Shown: positions 23,629 to 33,843 of the stretch, piece by piece
Numbering within the stretch: position 1 is the first letter of the stretch
Layout: the number at the start of each line of letters is the position of its first letter
Source of the DNA: Paraphysomonas bandaiensis
Lineage: Eukaryota > Chrysophyceae
Length of the DNA: 64,000 bases
Direction: 5' to 3'
NCBI GenBank assembly: GCA_965644295.1
Contig: CBFFRP010000120.1
Span: 1 to 64,000, forward strand
Notes under the pieces: model-generated
What the model was told of the DNA's origin: nothing
The model's input: only the letters and a program-made list of their open reading frames with translations
Database searches by the model: none
Position numbers and translations under genes: made by a program

Positions 23629-24465
23629 ATGGCACCTCTATCATGCATTCACTGTCGCAGATCATTCCAATCTGAACATGCACTGGAGCAACATGTCAAT
23701 GCAAGGCATGCCTATATATGCAATCCATGTAACCGATCATTCCGATCTCAACATGCATTGGAGCAGCATACAAATGCAGTGCATGCAAATAACTTTGAAT
23801 GTACTTACTGTGATCGAATATTCCGATCTGAACATGCATTAGAGCGGCATACTGCAAGTAACCATCCACTGGAACCAGATGTATATACTGGGGTACCCTT
23901 TGAAGGTGCGATTGGATGTTGGGTATATCGTCATGAATTCGATGAAGATAAAGGATTTGGAGTGTTTAGATGTTCATCTTGTTTACGTATTTGGATGTCT
24001 GCCCACGCCTATAGAAAAAAGTATAATCAAGATTGTCAAAGATGCAATATATCTGTAGCCCCATATATTATGTGGATATTTGAAGAAGAACCTGAAGAAC
24101 ATGAATCTAATGATAAACCACATGATGCTTCGAGATGTGATGCATGCAAGGCAGGAGACTATTGCACCAAAAGTCGTCCCTCAGATGATTATAGTAGGAA
24201 TACAGCATCACAACCAGCTGTTCCTTCTACCCTAAGAACAAGTACACGACCATCTGTTACACGACCATCTGTTCCTTCCACCCTAAGAACAAGTACACGA
24301 CCATCTGTTCCTTCTACCCTAACTACGAGTACACGACCAGCTGTTCCTTCTACCTTAACTACGAGTACACGACCAGCTGTTCCTTCTACCTTAACTACGA
24401 GTACACGAACTCCTGCTCATGTTGCCGCGCCCAGAGATTCACCTACAATGTGTATCATTATATAA
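23629..24465 (+). CDS. C2H2 plus 3CxxC (ZAR1-like) zinc-finger protein with C-terminal CaaX box
   Basis: A single-exon gene of 278 residues. Three near-identical C2H2 fingers (residues ~6-78) share the helix text SEHALEQH and clearly arose by duplication. Residues ~95-185 form a 3CxxC zinc domain as in ZAR1 and receptor-transporting proteins: FGVFRCSSC with the conserved RIWMSA, then CQRC, then CDAC. A Ser/Thr/Pro-rich tail carries about five copies of a 12-residue repeat based on VPSTLTTSTRPA. The chain ends MCIII, a consensus CaaX box for prenylation, with Ile favouring geranylgeranyl transfer. C2H2 and 3CxxC domains bind nucleic acid in known families, so a prenylated membrane-attached form would be unusual. 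The function is not known; RNA binding is an inference from ZAR1. Confidence 0.75.
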   Translation: MAPLSCIHCRRSFQSEHALEQHVNARHAYICNPCNRSFRSQHALEQHTNAVHANNFECTYCDRIFRSEHALERHTASNHPLEPDVYTGVPFEGAIGCWVYRHEFDEDKGFGVFRCSSCLRIWMSAHAYRKKYNQDCQRCNISVAPYIMWIFEEEPEEHESNDKPHDASRCDACKAGDYCTKSRPSDDYSRNTASQPAVPSTLRTSTRPSVTRPSVPSTLRTSTRPSVPSTLTTSTRPAVPSTLTTSTRPAVPSTLTTSTRTPAHVAAPRDSPTMCIII

Positions 24466-25593
24466 TGTATATAATAATAAAGAATTGATAAGCTAGTAAG
24501 CTGTAATTTGTCTCTTAACCTCAACGCTGTGATTTATTCATAGAAAAAAAACAAGGGGAGGGGAACAAAGACAAGCCTTTTAACCCCCAAACCCCCAAGG
24601 GGGCTTCTTCTCTTCGAAAGTTTCCAATTACAACCGAGCTTCTCCTTCCCCATTTTTTTTCATTGGTACTGCCCCATTCCGAGGCCGTGCCCAAGTGAAG
24701 TTTTAGTGTTCATTAAACTAAGCAATGTAAAGATTTTTATTGAATATCTGCGTATTCTTTGTGTGTTTGCACTAAGTTTGCTCCAGATAGAACTACACTA
24801 TACTTGCATAATCCATACATGACGACTATGAGATACCCCATGCATTCAGCCGATGCCACGCTAGGCCTATGGTCTATAATGAGACATGCACGGTTACGAG
24901 AAGCTCCGCGTAATCTTTGTTAGGACAAAGTAATCCTGCGTAATAGGATAGGCGGATAGGGAAGTAGAGTGGTTCGCACAGAATCTGTGTACGATCTATG
25001 TGGTCAGCCAAGATGGTGAACACGTAGGTGACTGCGTAGAATAAGCGCAAATCTAGGGTGTAATAAATGGTACATCAGCGAGCCTACACTATGGCCACAC
25101 AGTGGGAATAGAGCAATACTTGTTTATCCATATTGACGCTGAAGTCGTAACTGACCAATAATATTAACGTAGCTAGTAGTCTGGTGGGCATAAGACATAC
25201 TAGTATTAGAGCCGAGTGTATACTACTCTCTTGTGTAATAAATATATTGTACCTTGTTATATATTATATATTATATACTAATGAGTTGACAGAGTGGTAA
25301 ATTGATAATCTTTAGCGCATCATTACGACTATATGATCTGTCAAGGTATATATAGTGTGCGGTTAACAAAGAACTATTTTGCTGGCTATAGCAGTAATAT
25401 CCAGGCTAGCTTACATATACAATGTTAATGGATATAATTAATGGATGTAATCAGCAGTCAAAAATTGATTGCATTCATTATTATATTGAAAAGAATAAGG
25501 TCAATTACGACTCAAACAACATGCAATAGATTGATCAACCCGTAATCTCATCATCTGTAATTGAGGAACATATGAATGACATTCTTATTAAGT
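24466..25593. other. Intergenic, no supported gene
   Basis: A C/T- and A-rich patch at 24550-24660 (runs of CCCCCAA and poly-T) follows the zinc-finger gene and may be its 3' region. The rest has no coherent frame. Confidence 0.5.
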
Positions 25594-25827
25594 TTATTTC
25601 TTCTTCTTTGCCTGATTAATGACCTTTTGAGCTTTCGAATCATAAGTATTAGACAGGTCTCGAAACTGGTTGGGTGTTTCAGAGTATTTTCCAGATTTAT
25701 CACCAGAATGGACGATCTCATTCAACTGTCTACGCATTTGAGGGCTGTACTCCGAACCATCGTTACGCATTTCTGCAGCTTGACCTTTTTGTTTTGCATT
25801 TGCTCCTCCTGTTTGAATATAAGACAT
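25594..25827 (-). CDS. Small hypothetical protein (77 aa)
   Basis: One uninterrupted frame opens at ATG 25827 and closes with TAA. The product is hydrophilic, rich in Gln, Lys, Asn and Ser, and ends in a lysine run (NQAKKKK). Amphipathic text such as MRRQLNEIVHSG and FRDLSNTYDSKAQKVI suggests short helices. Codon use looks balanced and protein-like, unlike the low-complexity frames nearby. There is no signal peptide or membrane segment. I do not recognise a family. It sits alone in a long intergenic stretch and could have unseen upstream exons. Confidence 0.45.
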   Translation of the reverse strand: MSYIQTGGANAKQKGQAAEMRNDGSEYSPQMRRQLNEIVHSGDKSGKYSETPNQFRDLSNTYDSKAQKVINQAKKKK

Positions 25828-27778
25828 TATTATGCTTTGGTTTGTAATAGAACTATAGTGTTCTGCTGTATGTGCTGTGGATATTATGATACATCAATAT
25901 ACACTTACACTGCATCATCAACATGCATTAGGACAAGATTAGGACATTATCATCACCAGCAGCAGAGCGGAAATTGGATCCTAGATTTGGTTGTGATTTT
26001 TATATACAGTGATCCTAAAAAACTACGATTTTCATTTTTTTAAGAAATCCTCCTCTCCAAACTCCGTATCTCTCAAACTTTGATGAACAAAAACTGGACA
26101 AACCGGTTAACAAAAAACACCCTGTTTCTATGAAAATCCTCTCACTCGTTTATGTATTCTGCTGCCTGCTATACACTGACTTTTACAGTTTACGAATATA
26201 TATCCTTGGTTTTTATATGTTGATGCCAATTTTCTCACAATTTTTTGTTCCATGATACGAGAATCTTTAACTAACTATTACGTACAAATTATGCATTCCT
26301 GCTTTGGGGATACTTGCATCAGTTTGCAGCATGTTCTCTGTTCTGCTTATGCTACGTCAGTAGGGGCTAGCAGTGTTGATAGCTTGCAATAGTTCTATTG
26401 CATGTGCTTAACCATGGCATGACAGTTCTTGTGCATCATTAAATATGCCCCGTGTCAGAATGAATTGCAGGTAATTGGCAAGTGGTGGAGCTTCTATCCA
26501 CTATAGTATGAAATACAAGGTATTCATAGTATGACGAAGTGTTTTGGTAGCTTGCTAAAATGACGATATATTTGACGCACTGCACGTGCCACTTGAAATT
26601 TATGAATGGCTTTATGCTATTCACGTGAGTATCAAAGTCAAGAACTCCAGTGACACTTGGTACAGTAAGTTGTGCGTTGCTGCTATCAATATTGATAAGG
26701 CTTCCATCACTTATTGAGTTGAACTACATGAAATATAGCACTGCCGGTTCTAATAATAGAGATATTACTGTATGAAAAGAAGCATATGATTTCACTATAA
26801 ATATCAGAGTTAAATGGTTAGTGTGGACTACTTCAGTAGATGAACAAAAATAAGAAACGTCATGCGCAGTTCGATACTTGAGATAAATTAGACAACTAGC
26901 TAGCTACTAGCTATGATATTCACGAGTTCACCATAAAATTGCGCAGTTTATATTGCATTATATCACCTGTTATATATATAAATCCTCTTTTTTTATACTA
27001 TATTGAATTTTTTTTATGTATAGGCCTAAACATACCTAACACATGTTTTATATATTTCGTTGATCGGATAGACGATCGGTTTATGCTTGATTATAGAGTT
27101 ATAGAGCACTTTGTTGGAATACGTATGGTTCTCTAAGATAGTACTGTAGAATACGTTAAATACAATGTGAAAAACAGTAATACGTAGTCAATAGTCAAAG
27201 GTGCTATATAGCTATAACTGTGAAACTGAAGTATTATATCATGACGATTCAAGATACGGAAGTTGAGCAGTGGTTGACATGAACGAAATAATTTATCATG
27301 TTATTGACATGTGTTACATGACAACACACACAATTGTGTATACAATCATAATAAAGTAATCTATCTAGTTTGACTAACTTAAACTTCTCTTACAACGATC
27401 TTAATCATCTGAAAATGGTCTTTAGTCAATACACTTTCATACACGATATCTGAGAACGTATCATATTGTTTGTACGTTGTAAATATAAAGGTAGTATACA
27501 TATACAAGTGGTGTGTGTACGCGGAAATGCTATAATAATTTGACTGAAGTTATATAGATCGTTAGGATAGTGATGAATGATGAAGCGCTGGCGACCAGGA
27601 ATAAGCCGAATAATACGAAGGAAATTAAGTATAAACATTAAGAAACAAATTATCTTTGAAATTGAGCTTTGCCATTGCAATATTTACGCACAAAGTAATC
27701 ATATCTACAGATACTTTTTCATATACACGATACTACATGAGCGGAAATATGGTTACACATTAGCACGCACATCTGCTG
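25828..27778. other. Intergenic, possible solo LTR near its right end
   Basis: No supported gene. The segment at ~27130-27418 ends with text resembling the copia LTR end (AATCTATCTAGTTTGACTAA, then ACTTCTCTTACAACGATCTT), so it may be a diverged solo LTR. Confidence 0.4.
27130..27418 (+). repeat. Possible diverged solo LTR of a copia relative
   Basis: Its last ~70 bases align in order with the LTR ends at 3661-3953 and 8823-9115, with many substitutions. The upstream part matches only in short patches such as AAACTGAA and ATTTAT. No internal sequence follows. Confidence 0.35.
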
Positions 27779-28639
27779 TTACTTCACTAACATTTTACTA
27801 TTTCGATTTATTTTTAGCCTAGATCTCCGTGTTTTTTGCTTCATTTCACTACTAAAGCCCCACACTTCGACATTGACTACCTTGGTTGGACTTCGACTTA
27901 TTTTCGGCTCAGGACTGTTCACATCCAAAACAGGATTGTCGAAAGTAGCAGAGTGGTAGCTTTCCACACTGTTAAGATCGTTGTATAGTAGAAAGGCAAA
28001 TCCGTCTCCGCCCCCTGCATATATAGCTTTATAATGAATACAATAAATGCTTCTTACACTACCTCCCATTCCGATTTGATCGTCAGTGGCCCACATAAAG
28101 TAGTCATTGCTATTGGTTGAAGAATACTTATCAATCATACCACTCTTCGTATCTGGATATACATTAAACGAAGTACGAAGACTGTGAGTATATGACATAC
28201 CTACTCTAAAAACAAATGAATTTCCCGTTCCAAAAAATTCAGTCGCCATTTTCCATTCTGAAGTTGCAAACCCACCAAATATAGTACCCTCACTAGTTTC
28301 TACCATTGTGATAGTATGAGTGCTTCCCGAAGTCATAGCATAAAATGATGATATATCAGAACCATTTTCATACAAGCTATATATAAGCTCCCAATTATCG
28401 GCCTGTAAAAATATCGGCAGTTTGCTATGTAGTGACTGAACTGAGCTTCGTTGCATCATACATTTCTTTCCAACAGGTAGAGGGAAACTATAAACATCAA
28501 TTAAAACATATAATCAATGAATTAAATTATACCTTTCATTAAAACTCCCATCTAATAATGGGGATGCTAAATTAGAATCATTTAAATGCAAACTTGATGA
28601 TCGTAACGATGAGTCCTTTCTGTTGATGCAACAAAACAT
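27779..28639 (-). CDS. TLDc-domain protein (OXR1/NCOA7/TBC1D24 family domain)
   Basis: Exons 28533-28639, 28063-28487 and 27779-28014 join to 255 residues; the second intron is only 48 nt. Nearly the whole chain is a TLDc domain. It starts near LPIFLQADNWELIYSLYENG, continues through TIFGGFATSEW, NDYFMWATDDQIGMGGGGDG (with the intron removed) and FLLYNDLNSVESYHSATF, and ends VVNVEVWGF. TLDc proteins protect against oxidative stress and bind the V-ATPase in other eukaryotes; that role is inferred from family only. The N-terminus MFCCINRKDSS has a Cys pair suited to acylation, and the C-terminus is basic (KQKTRRSRLKINR). No LysM, GRAM or TBC domain is present, so this is a TLDc-only member. Confidence 0.85.
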
Positions 28640-29120
28640 TTTGTGTAACATCATATAGAGTTTGCAAGATATATATAACGTAATGCAAATCAAATTATAT
28701 ATATATGATTATCATTGCATAGATATGCATATAGTTCACTTGATCATCTATATACAATTCAATATAATTATGTATCTATTGTTGAGTTGCAGATTGTCTT
28801 GTTGCATGACTTTACCTTAATATACACTGGCTGCCTATAGCATCTTGAAGGATTTGGTGTAGCTAATTTTGGTTTCTAAAAGTGCCGAATTTTGGAATTC
28901 TGATATGATAATTTGCTGGGTTTATATGTACACACGAATGGATACATGTACTGCTGTAGGAATTCCTCCTGTAGGTACAAACATATTCTTAAAATATATC
29001 AATTTTAACAAGCTTAATTTATAAAAATCGGATTTTTATCCAATGACACCTCTATGAAGCTGTACTACAAATGTACAGCAAATGGGTATAAGGACACACT
29101 GTACGTCATATCGTATACAT
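28640..29120. other. Intergenic, upstream of TLDc gene
   Basis: AT-rich DNA with ATATAT runs near 28690. No gene, RNA or clear repeat apart from the MITE that follows. Confidence 0.5.
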
Positions 29121-29373
29121 TAGGCCATAATTAATATCCTAAATCCCTAAAAAAATCCCAAATGTGGGTTATTTAGGCCAACAGGGTTTTAGGGGTTAGC
29201 AAAACGCCATTATTAAACCCCTATATCCCACTCCTAAATCCCAAAAACGGATTTAGGACCTCCGAGGAGTTTGGACTCCTAAATGCTCTCTATATGTAGG
29301 GATTTTTTTAAAATCGCGAAAGCCCTAAATCCAGGGATTTAGGAAGGAAAATTTGGATATTAAAAATGGCCTA
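29121..29373. mobile_element. TA-flanked MITE (~249 bp)
   Basis: Inverted ends begin GGCCATAATTAATATCC at 29123 and have the complement GGATATTAAAAATGGCC ending at 29371. TA lies on both outer sides (29121-29122 and 29372-29373), as expected for a Tc1/mariner-type target. The interior is built from repeats of CCTAAATCCC in both orientations and can fold extensively. There is no coding capacity, so it would rely on a transposase elsewhere. Confidence 0.65.
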
Positions 29374-29557
29374 ACCATATATATATGCACTTACGATACA
29401 CAGCACACAAGTAGCATGCAATACCATCGCCACAACTGCATAGAGATATACATATATCTATATGTTAACACAGTCATCGTCATAGCAATGCAAGTACAAT
29501 AACCTCCACTTATATATATCATTATAGCATTATATATAGCAACGTCCTCTATTAATT

Positions 29558-30453
29558 ATGGGCAATACTGGCAATAGACGTGCATTGTGTTATGGTGATT
29601 CTCTAACTGCCGGATACAGTCGATACGGCTTCAGTTACACTCCATATGCAAACACCTTATCAGCTCTCAGTGGATTTCAAGTTGATCATATTGGAATGTG
29701 TGGATGGACGACAACTGATATGATTCAATCCATCAATCGAAAAGGTAACGGTTTATTTATGCACTGATTGTTATATATGTATACTGGTAGTATCTATGTG
29801 CTGGTTGTTATGTTATACTGATTATTTTATATAGATATACGGATTATTATTTATATTTAGTGAGTGTTATAGAATTACAGAGTGTTATGTATATACGGAA
29901 TGTTATATATGTATACTGATTGCTGTATAGGGTGTATTGATGTGTGTCAAAGAACAGGAGCTGGTTTAAAGTATGCACTTCAACAGAAGAAGTATGAAAT
30001 TGTATGTATATTGGCAGGTGTGTGATTACTATTCATGTGTACATGTGTACTCATTTATGTACATGTATTGTAGGTACTAATGATATTGGCCAAGGTGAAG
30101 AAACAGCTGATATATTATGTAATTTACAACGATTAGTATCCGTTTGTATAGATGAGTGTGAAGTACCATATGTAGTGCTTATGACAGTGCCTGCATGTGG
30201 CGTAGATATGAAAAGTCTGTCACTTCGTCATTCTCGAAAAGCTCTGAACGACGGAATCGCAAGCATGACACAACACTTTGGTAATCGCGTAGTCATAGTC
30301 GACGCTTTTTCTGCCTTACCCAATCCCGGCTTTAATACGGATTCAGAGGGAAGAGAACTGTGGGATAGCGATATGCTTCACCTCTCAGCCCGAGGTAGTG
30401 AGATTTTAGGCGAAGTCGTCTATGCACATATCAATAGTATTTTTATTTCATGA
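29558..30453 (+). CDS. SGNH/GDSL-family hydrolase (esterase/lipase)
   Basis: Exons 29558-29744, 29931-30017 and 30074-30453 join to 217 residues. Block I is CYGDSLTAGY with the nucleophile Ser. Block II is a glycine within GMCGW, block III is AGTNDIGQG with the oxyanion Asn, and block V is DMLHLSARG with the catalytic Asp and His. The intron between exons 2 and 3 cuts block III after AG. The length fits a minimal single-domain SGNH enzyme, and no signal peptide is seen, so it is probably intracellular. Such enzymes cleave acyl or acetyl esters; the substrate cannot be told. All catalytic residues are in place, unlike the degenerate domains elsewhere in the window. Confidence 0.88.
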
Positions 30454-31557
30454 ATGATCCCCCAACTGGAAGTGGCAGCCACATTCGTGATCTATGTGGC
30501 AATTTCATATCCTATATACTATTGGAAATTTCATTTTGCTTACTTCTCTTATTTACGAGTAACCATGTAGTTCTAAGTAGACTGCAATATATTTAAAATA
30601 TCGGCGATAGTGTAGAAGTAGACTGCAATATATTTATAATATCGACGATAGTGTAGAAGTCAGGTGGCGTGCTTCTTAAATTGAGTAATTACCTTTTGAT
30701 TTAGTATTTTTCTTGAATCCCGAATGGTTTGACTCAGTGTTGTCACGGAACCTTCAGTGCTATTGAATATAGTAAATCTAAAGTAATGGTCCTAGTCTAC
30801 TAGGATCCTCTTTGACCTGTTAATAATCTCTATTTCTTGCAAACATTCGATTATTACGATTTTATTACGAAGCAATAATCTTGTGAATTGCCGTTTCATA
30901 TCTCAGTAAGTGTTGAATGGTTATTTACTGTAATTAATATCTGAGAGGTTAAAGATAAAGAAACTGTCGCAATAGTATTTGTTATTAGAATTTTTTATTG
31001 CGTTACAAGCTGCCCCTGCTTCCTCGACTTATAGTATCAGTGCCTTGTTATTATCTCAATAATAAGACTCAGGCGAGGAAAAGCCTAGGCAGTAGATGTA
31101 AGGTGAGACACGTATCAATGACGAAAGTTGGTTGCATACATACGCTAAAATATACTGGGAGCTCATATTTGGAATCTGTTACCCAAAGCAGACGCAGTGA
31201 GCGAGCAGACATCTGCTTACCTCAGGAGTTATGTGAACTCACTTCCGATATTTCACTTACAACCTGGGTATTTTCATGTGGGCTCACTCTAGAATGTTTA
31301 TTTGTCAAGGCTCAAAAAGTATATTCAGATATATATTCAGATATTATATATACAATGATAAGTAGACTTATTATAATTGTTAAAACTGACTACATATGAT
31401 TTCTGACCGTACAAGATATTCTCGTATATGATTGATTTAGTGTTCTAGCAATTGTGTGCAGTATTACGCTGTTAAGTTTTGCGCATTTGTAAGAAATTAA
31501 CAGAAAATTACTATAACAGAGTATTACAGAATTCAGAGACAGAATTATTTGAAATGT
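30454..31557. other. Intergenic, includes a short direct repeat
   Basis: A unit of ~48 bp with AGTAGACTGCAATATATTTA is duplicated head-to-tail around 30575-30660. Other open frames are unsupported. Confidence 0.5.
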
Positions 31558-31714
31558 ATATTGAAAGTCTTATTATTTAGCAATAGGCGTTAAAAACTCG
31601 TGCCAATATATATAGTGGCTAGTTGAATGCTAGACATACTAGTTAGACCTCTACCCATAACTAATCAACACAAATTCTATTGTCCTACTATTTAGCGCTA
31701 CAGAAGCTGCTTGT
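31558..31714 (-). repeat. SINE-like dispersed element, short copy
   Basis: It has the conserved end ATATTGAAAGTCTTATTATT and the body as far as GCGCTACAGAAGCTGCTTGT, where similarity stops. It represents only the conserved-end third of the element, consistent with truncation from the opposite end. Confidence 0.7.
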
Positions 31715-31912
31715 ATGAAACATATTTGTATGAGATAGTTTAGACAAACTGAAGGATATACATAATAGTATTTTGATTAGGGTTAGTTAACCCTAATCCT
31801 AATCGAATAGTTCCTATATCTAAGACCTGACAATATGCTCGGAAACGACGCGGCAACAGCCGCTGGGGGTACATTGCTAGTAGTAGGTGGAGGATCATAA
31901 GCAGGTGAAGGA

Positions 31913-32570
31913 TCATAAGCAGTTAGTACAGTGTATAGTAACAACGCACAACAATAATCAGAACAATACCGCATATATACGACATACGACCCCGTCACCA
32001 TCTTTATTAACAGTATTACTTACCCTGCTCGTGTGCTTTCGTGGTATCTCTTCCTCCGCCTCCGAGTCGTCGTTGGATATGTCGCCACGAATGTTGACAA
32101 CATTCTTCTTCCCGTTGCACTTCTCCTACACCATCATATATACACAGTTAGTGCAGTGTATAGTAACAACGCACAACAATAATCAGAACAATACCGCATA
32201 TATACGACATACGACCCCGTCACCATCTTTATGAACAGTATTACTTACCCTGCTCGTGCTCTTTCGTGGTATCTCTTCCTCCGCCTCCGAGTCGTCGTTG
32301 GATATGTCGCCACGAATGTTGACAACATTCTTCTTCCCGTTGCACTTCTCCTACACCATCATATATACACAGTTAGTGCAGTGTATAGTAACAACGCACA
32401 ACAATAATCAGAACAATACCGCATATATACGACATACGACCCCGTCACCATCTTTATGAACAGTATTACTTACCCTGCTCGTGCTCTTTCGTGGTATCTC
32501 TTCCTCCGCCTCCGGGTCGTCGTTGGATATGTCGCCATGTCGTCTGAGAGTGGTATCAGCTCTGCAGCAA
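31913..32570 (-). repeat. Tandem triplication of a 225-bp exon-plus-intron-like unit
   Basis: The unit repeats with a 225-bp period; minus-strand exon-like blocks are 32024-32125, 32249-32350 and 32474-~32570. Each full block is exactly 102 bp, begins after a CACACCATC-side acceptor (GTGTAG on the minus strand) and ends at the donor GTAAGT. The length is a multiple of three, so skipping or including copies keeps frame. All three minus-strand frames are open through the block; one reads GDISNDDSEAEEEIPRK. A possible final exon lies near 31783-31890. I cannot find a convincing first exon, so this may be a young gene, a gene fragment or a pseudogene. Confidence 0.5.
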
Positions 32571-33843
32571 TCTGATGTATGTGTATGTATGTGTATGTAT
32601 GTGTGTGTCTGTCTGTGTGCTCAGGAGGTGTGATCCACACAACAATGAACACCTCATCCGATAAACCACACCTCCTGAGCACTCCTCACTGTCATCAACA
32701 ATGTCACCATATTAACACCAGAAGATACTAACTCAGAAGATACATGCATCACTCTATATGTATGTATGTGTATGGTGTGTTAAGTTATGCATATGTATTA
32801 TGGTCATGATGTGCGTGTTGTAAGCACTGCTCGTGCAGTGTGGTTGCTGCGGTGTAGTGTGATGGGTTAAAGGTTCAGGTGGGCTCAAAGCAGGGGGAAT
32901 AGGAAGTGTTCTAACGTGCACAATCAAACGATGTTATAATGTTAATATAGTGGGATGGTATAGTGATGCATAGTAATATGGTATGGGTGTATAGTGAGAT
33001 GGTATATGGGTGTGAGATGGTATGTGGGTGTATTTTGAGATGGTATAGTGGTGTTTAGTGAGATAAAGTGGTGTATAGTGAGATGGTTATAGTTCATACT
33101 TGTGAACTGTATGTAATATATATGTGTAGTCGGTGACTTTTATTGCTGTAAAACTGAAGTAATATGGAAGAAATTAGTAAAAAATATTATAAATAATACT
33201 TTTCATACTGTTATTATCTTCATAGTTACTTATTGTGCATAGTTATACCCTTTTCCAACCATCATCAAAAATTTCACCAGGTTTTACATCAAAAGCCAGG
33301 TTTTGGTATTACCTCGACTTAATATTAGTTGGTAGTAGTGAGAGAATATATAACTTTAAGTGAATGACAATGAATGATGATAGATGTTGATAACAACTGG
33401 TAAGTATAAAATTTAGTTGTTAATTTTACACCACATCCATCATTACTTGTCCTACCTATTTTAGGCACATAGCTTATAATTTATAATTCTTAGCATTGAG
33501 TATAAGTGTACCTTCAGGTATTAAGTTAACACAACTCATGAAATGTCAAACTTTGATACACGTTGGCGACATTGTGAAAGACACTGCTAAAGATTCTTAT
33601 CCTATTGTAGATTGTAGACATGCAGGTGACTGCCCAATCAGTGTGCAAAAATACACTTCAAAACACTATTCGACCAGGATTTGCATTAGAATACTTAGAA
33701 TTAGAATGTGCAGAGAAACTTGAGAAAAAAAGTTTCATGATCACAATTAGGAAACGATAATTATCTCAACGATATAAGTGCTTTACGCAGCATTGAAAAT
33801 AAGAATCACAACATCAATAAAACAACAAGCCATTAAACATAAT
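32571..33843. other. Intergenic with hairpin and GT-rich minisatellite
   Basis: A 16-bp perfect inverted repeat (GTGCTCAGGAGGTGTG at 32617-32632 and its complement at 32667-32682) brackets a 34-nt loop. From about 32960 to 33090 an irregular tandem repeat of GTGTATAGTGAGATGGTATA-like units is seen. No supported gene. Confidence 0.5.

Noticed and set aside
31775-31799. Telomere-like palindrome TTAGGGTTAGTTAACCCTAA
   Set aside because: Only one and a half TTAGGG units on each side; too short to claim an interstitial telomere or a fusion point.
33496-33723. Plus-strand frame with HVGDIVKDTAKDSYPIV
   Set aside because: Starts without ATG, has no recognisable domain and lies in AT-rich intergenic DNA; no splice partners seen.
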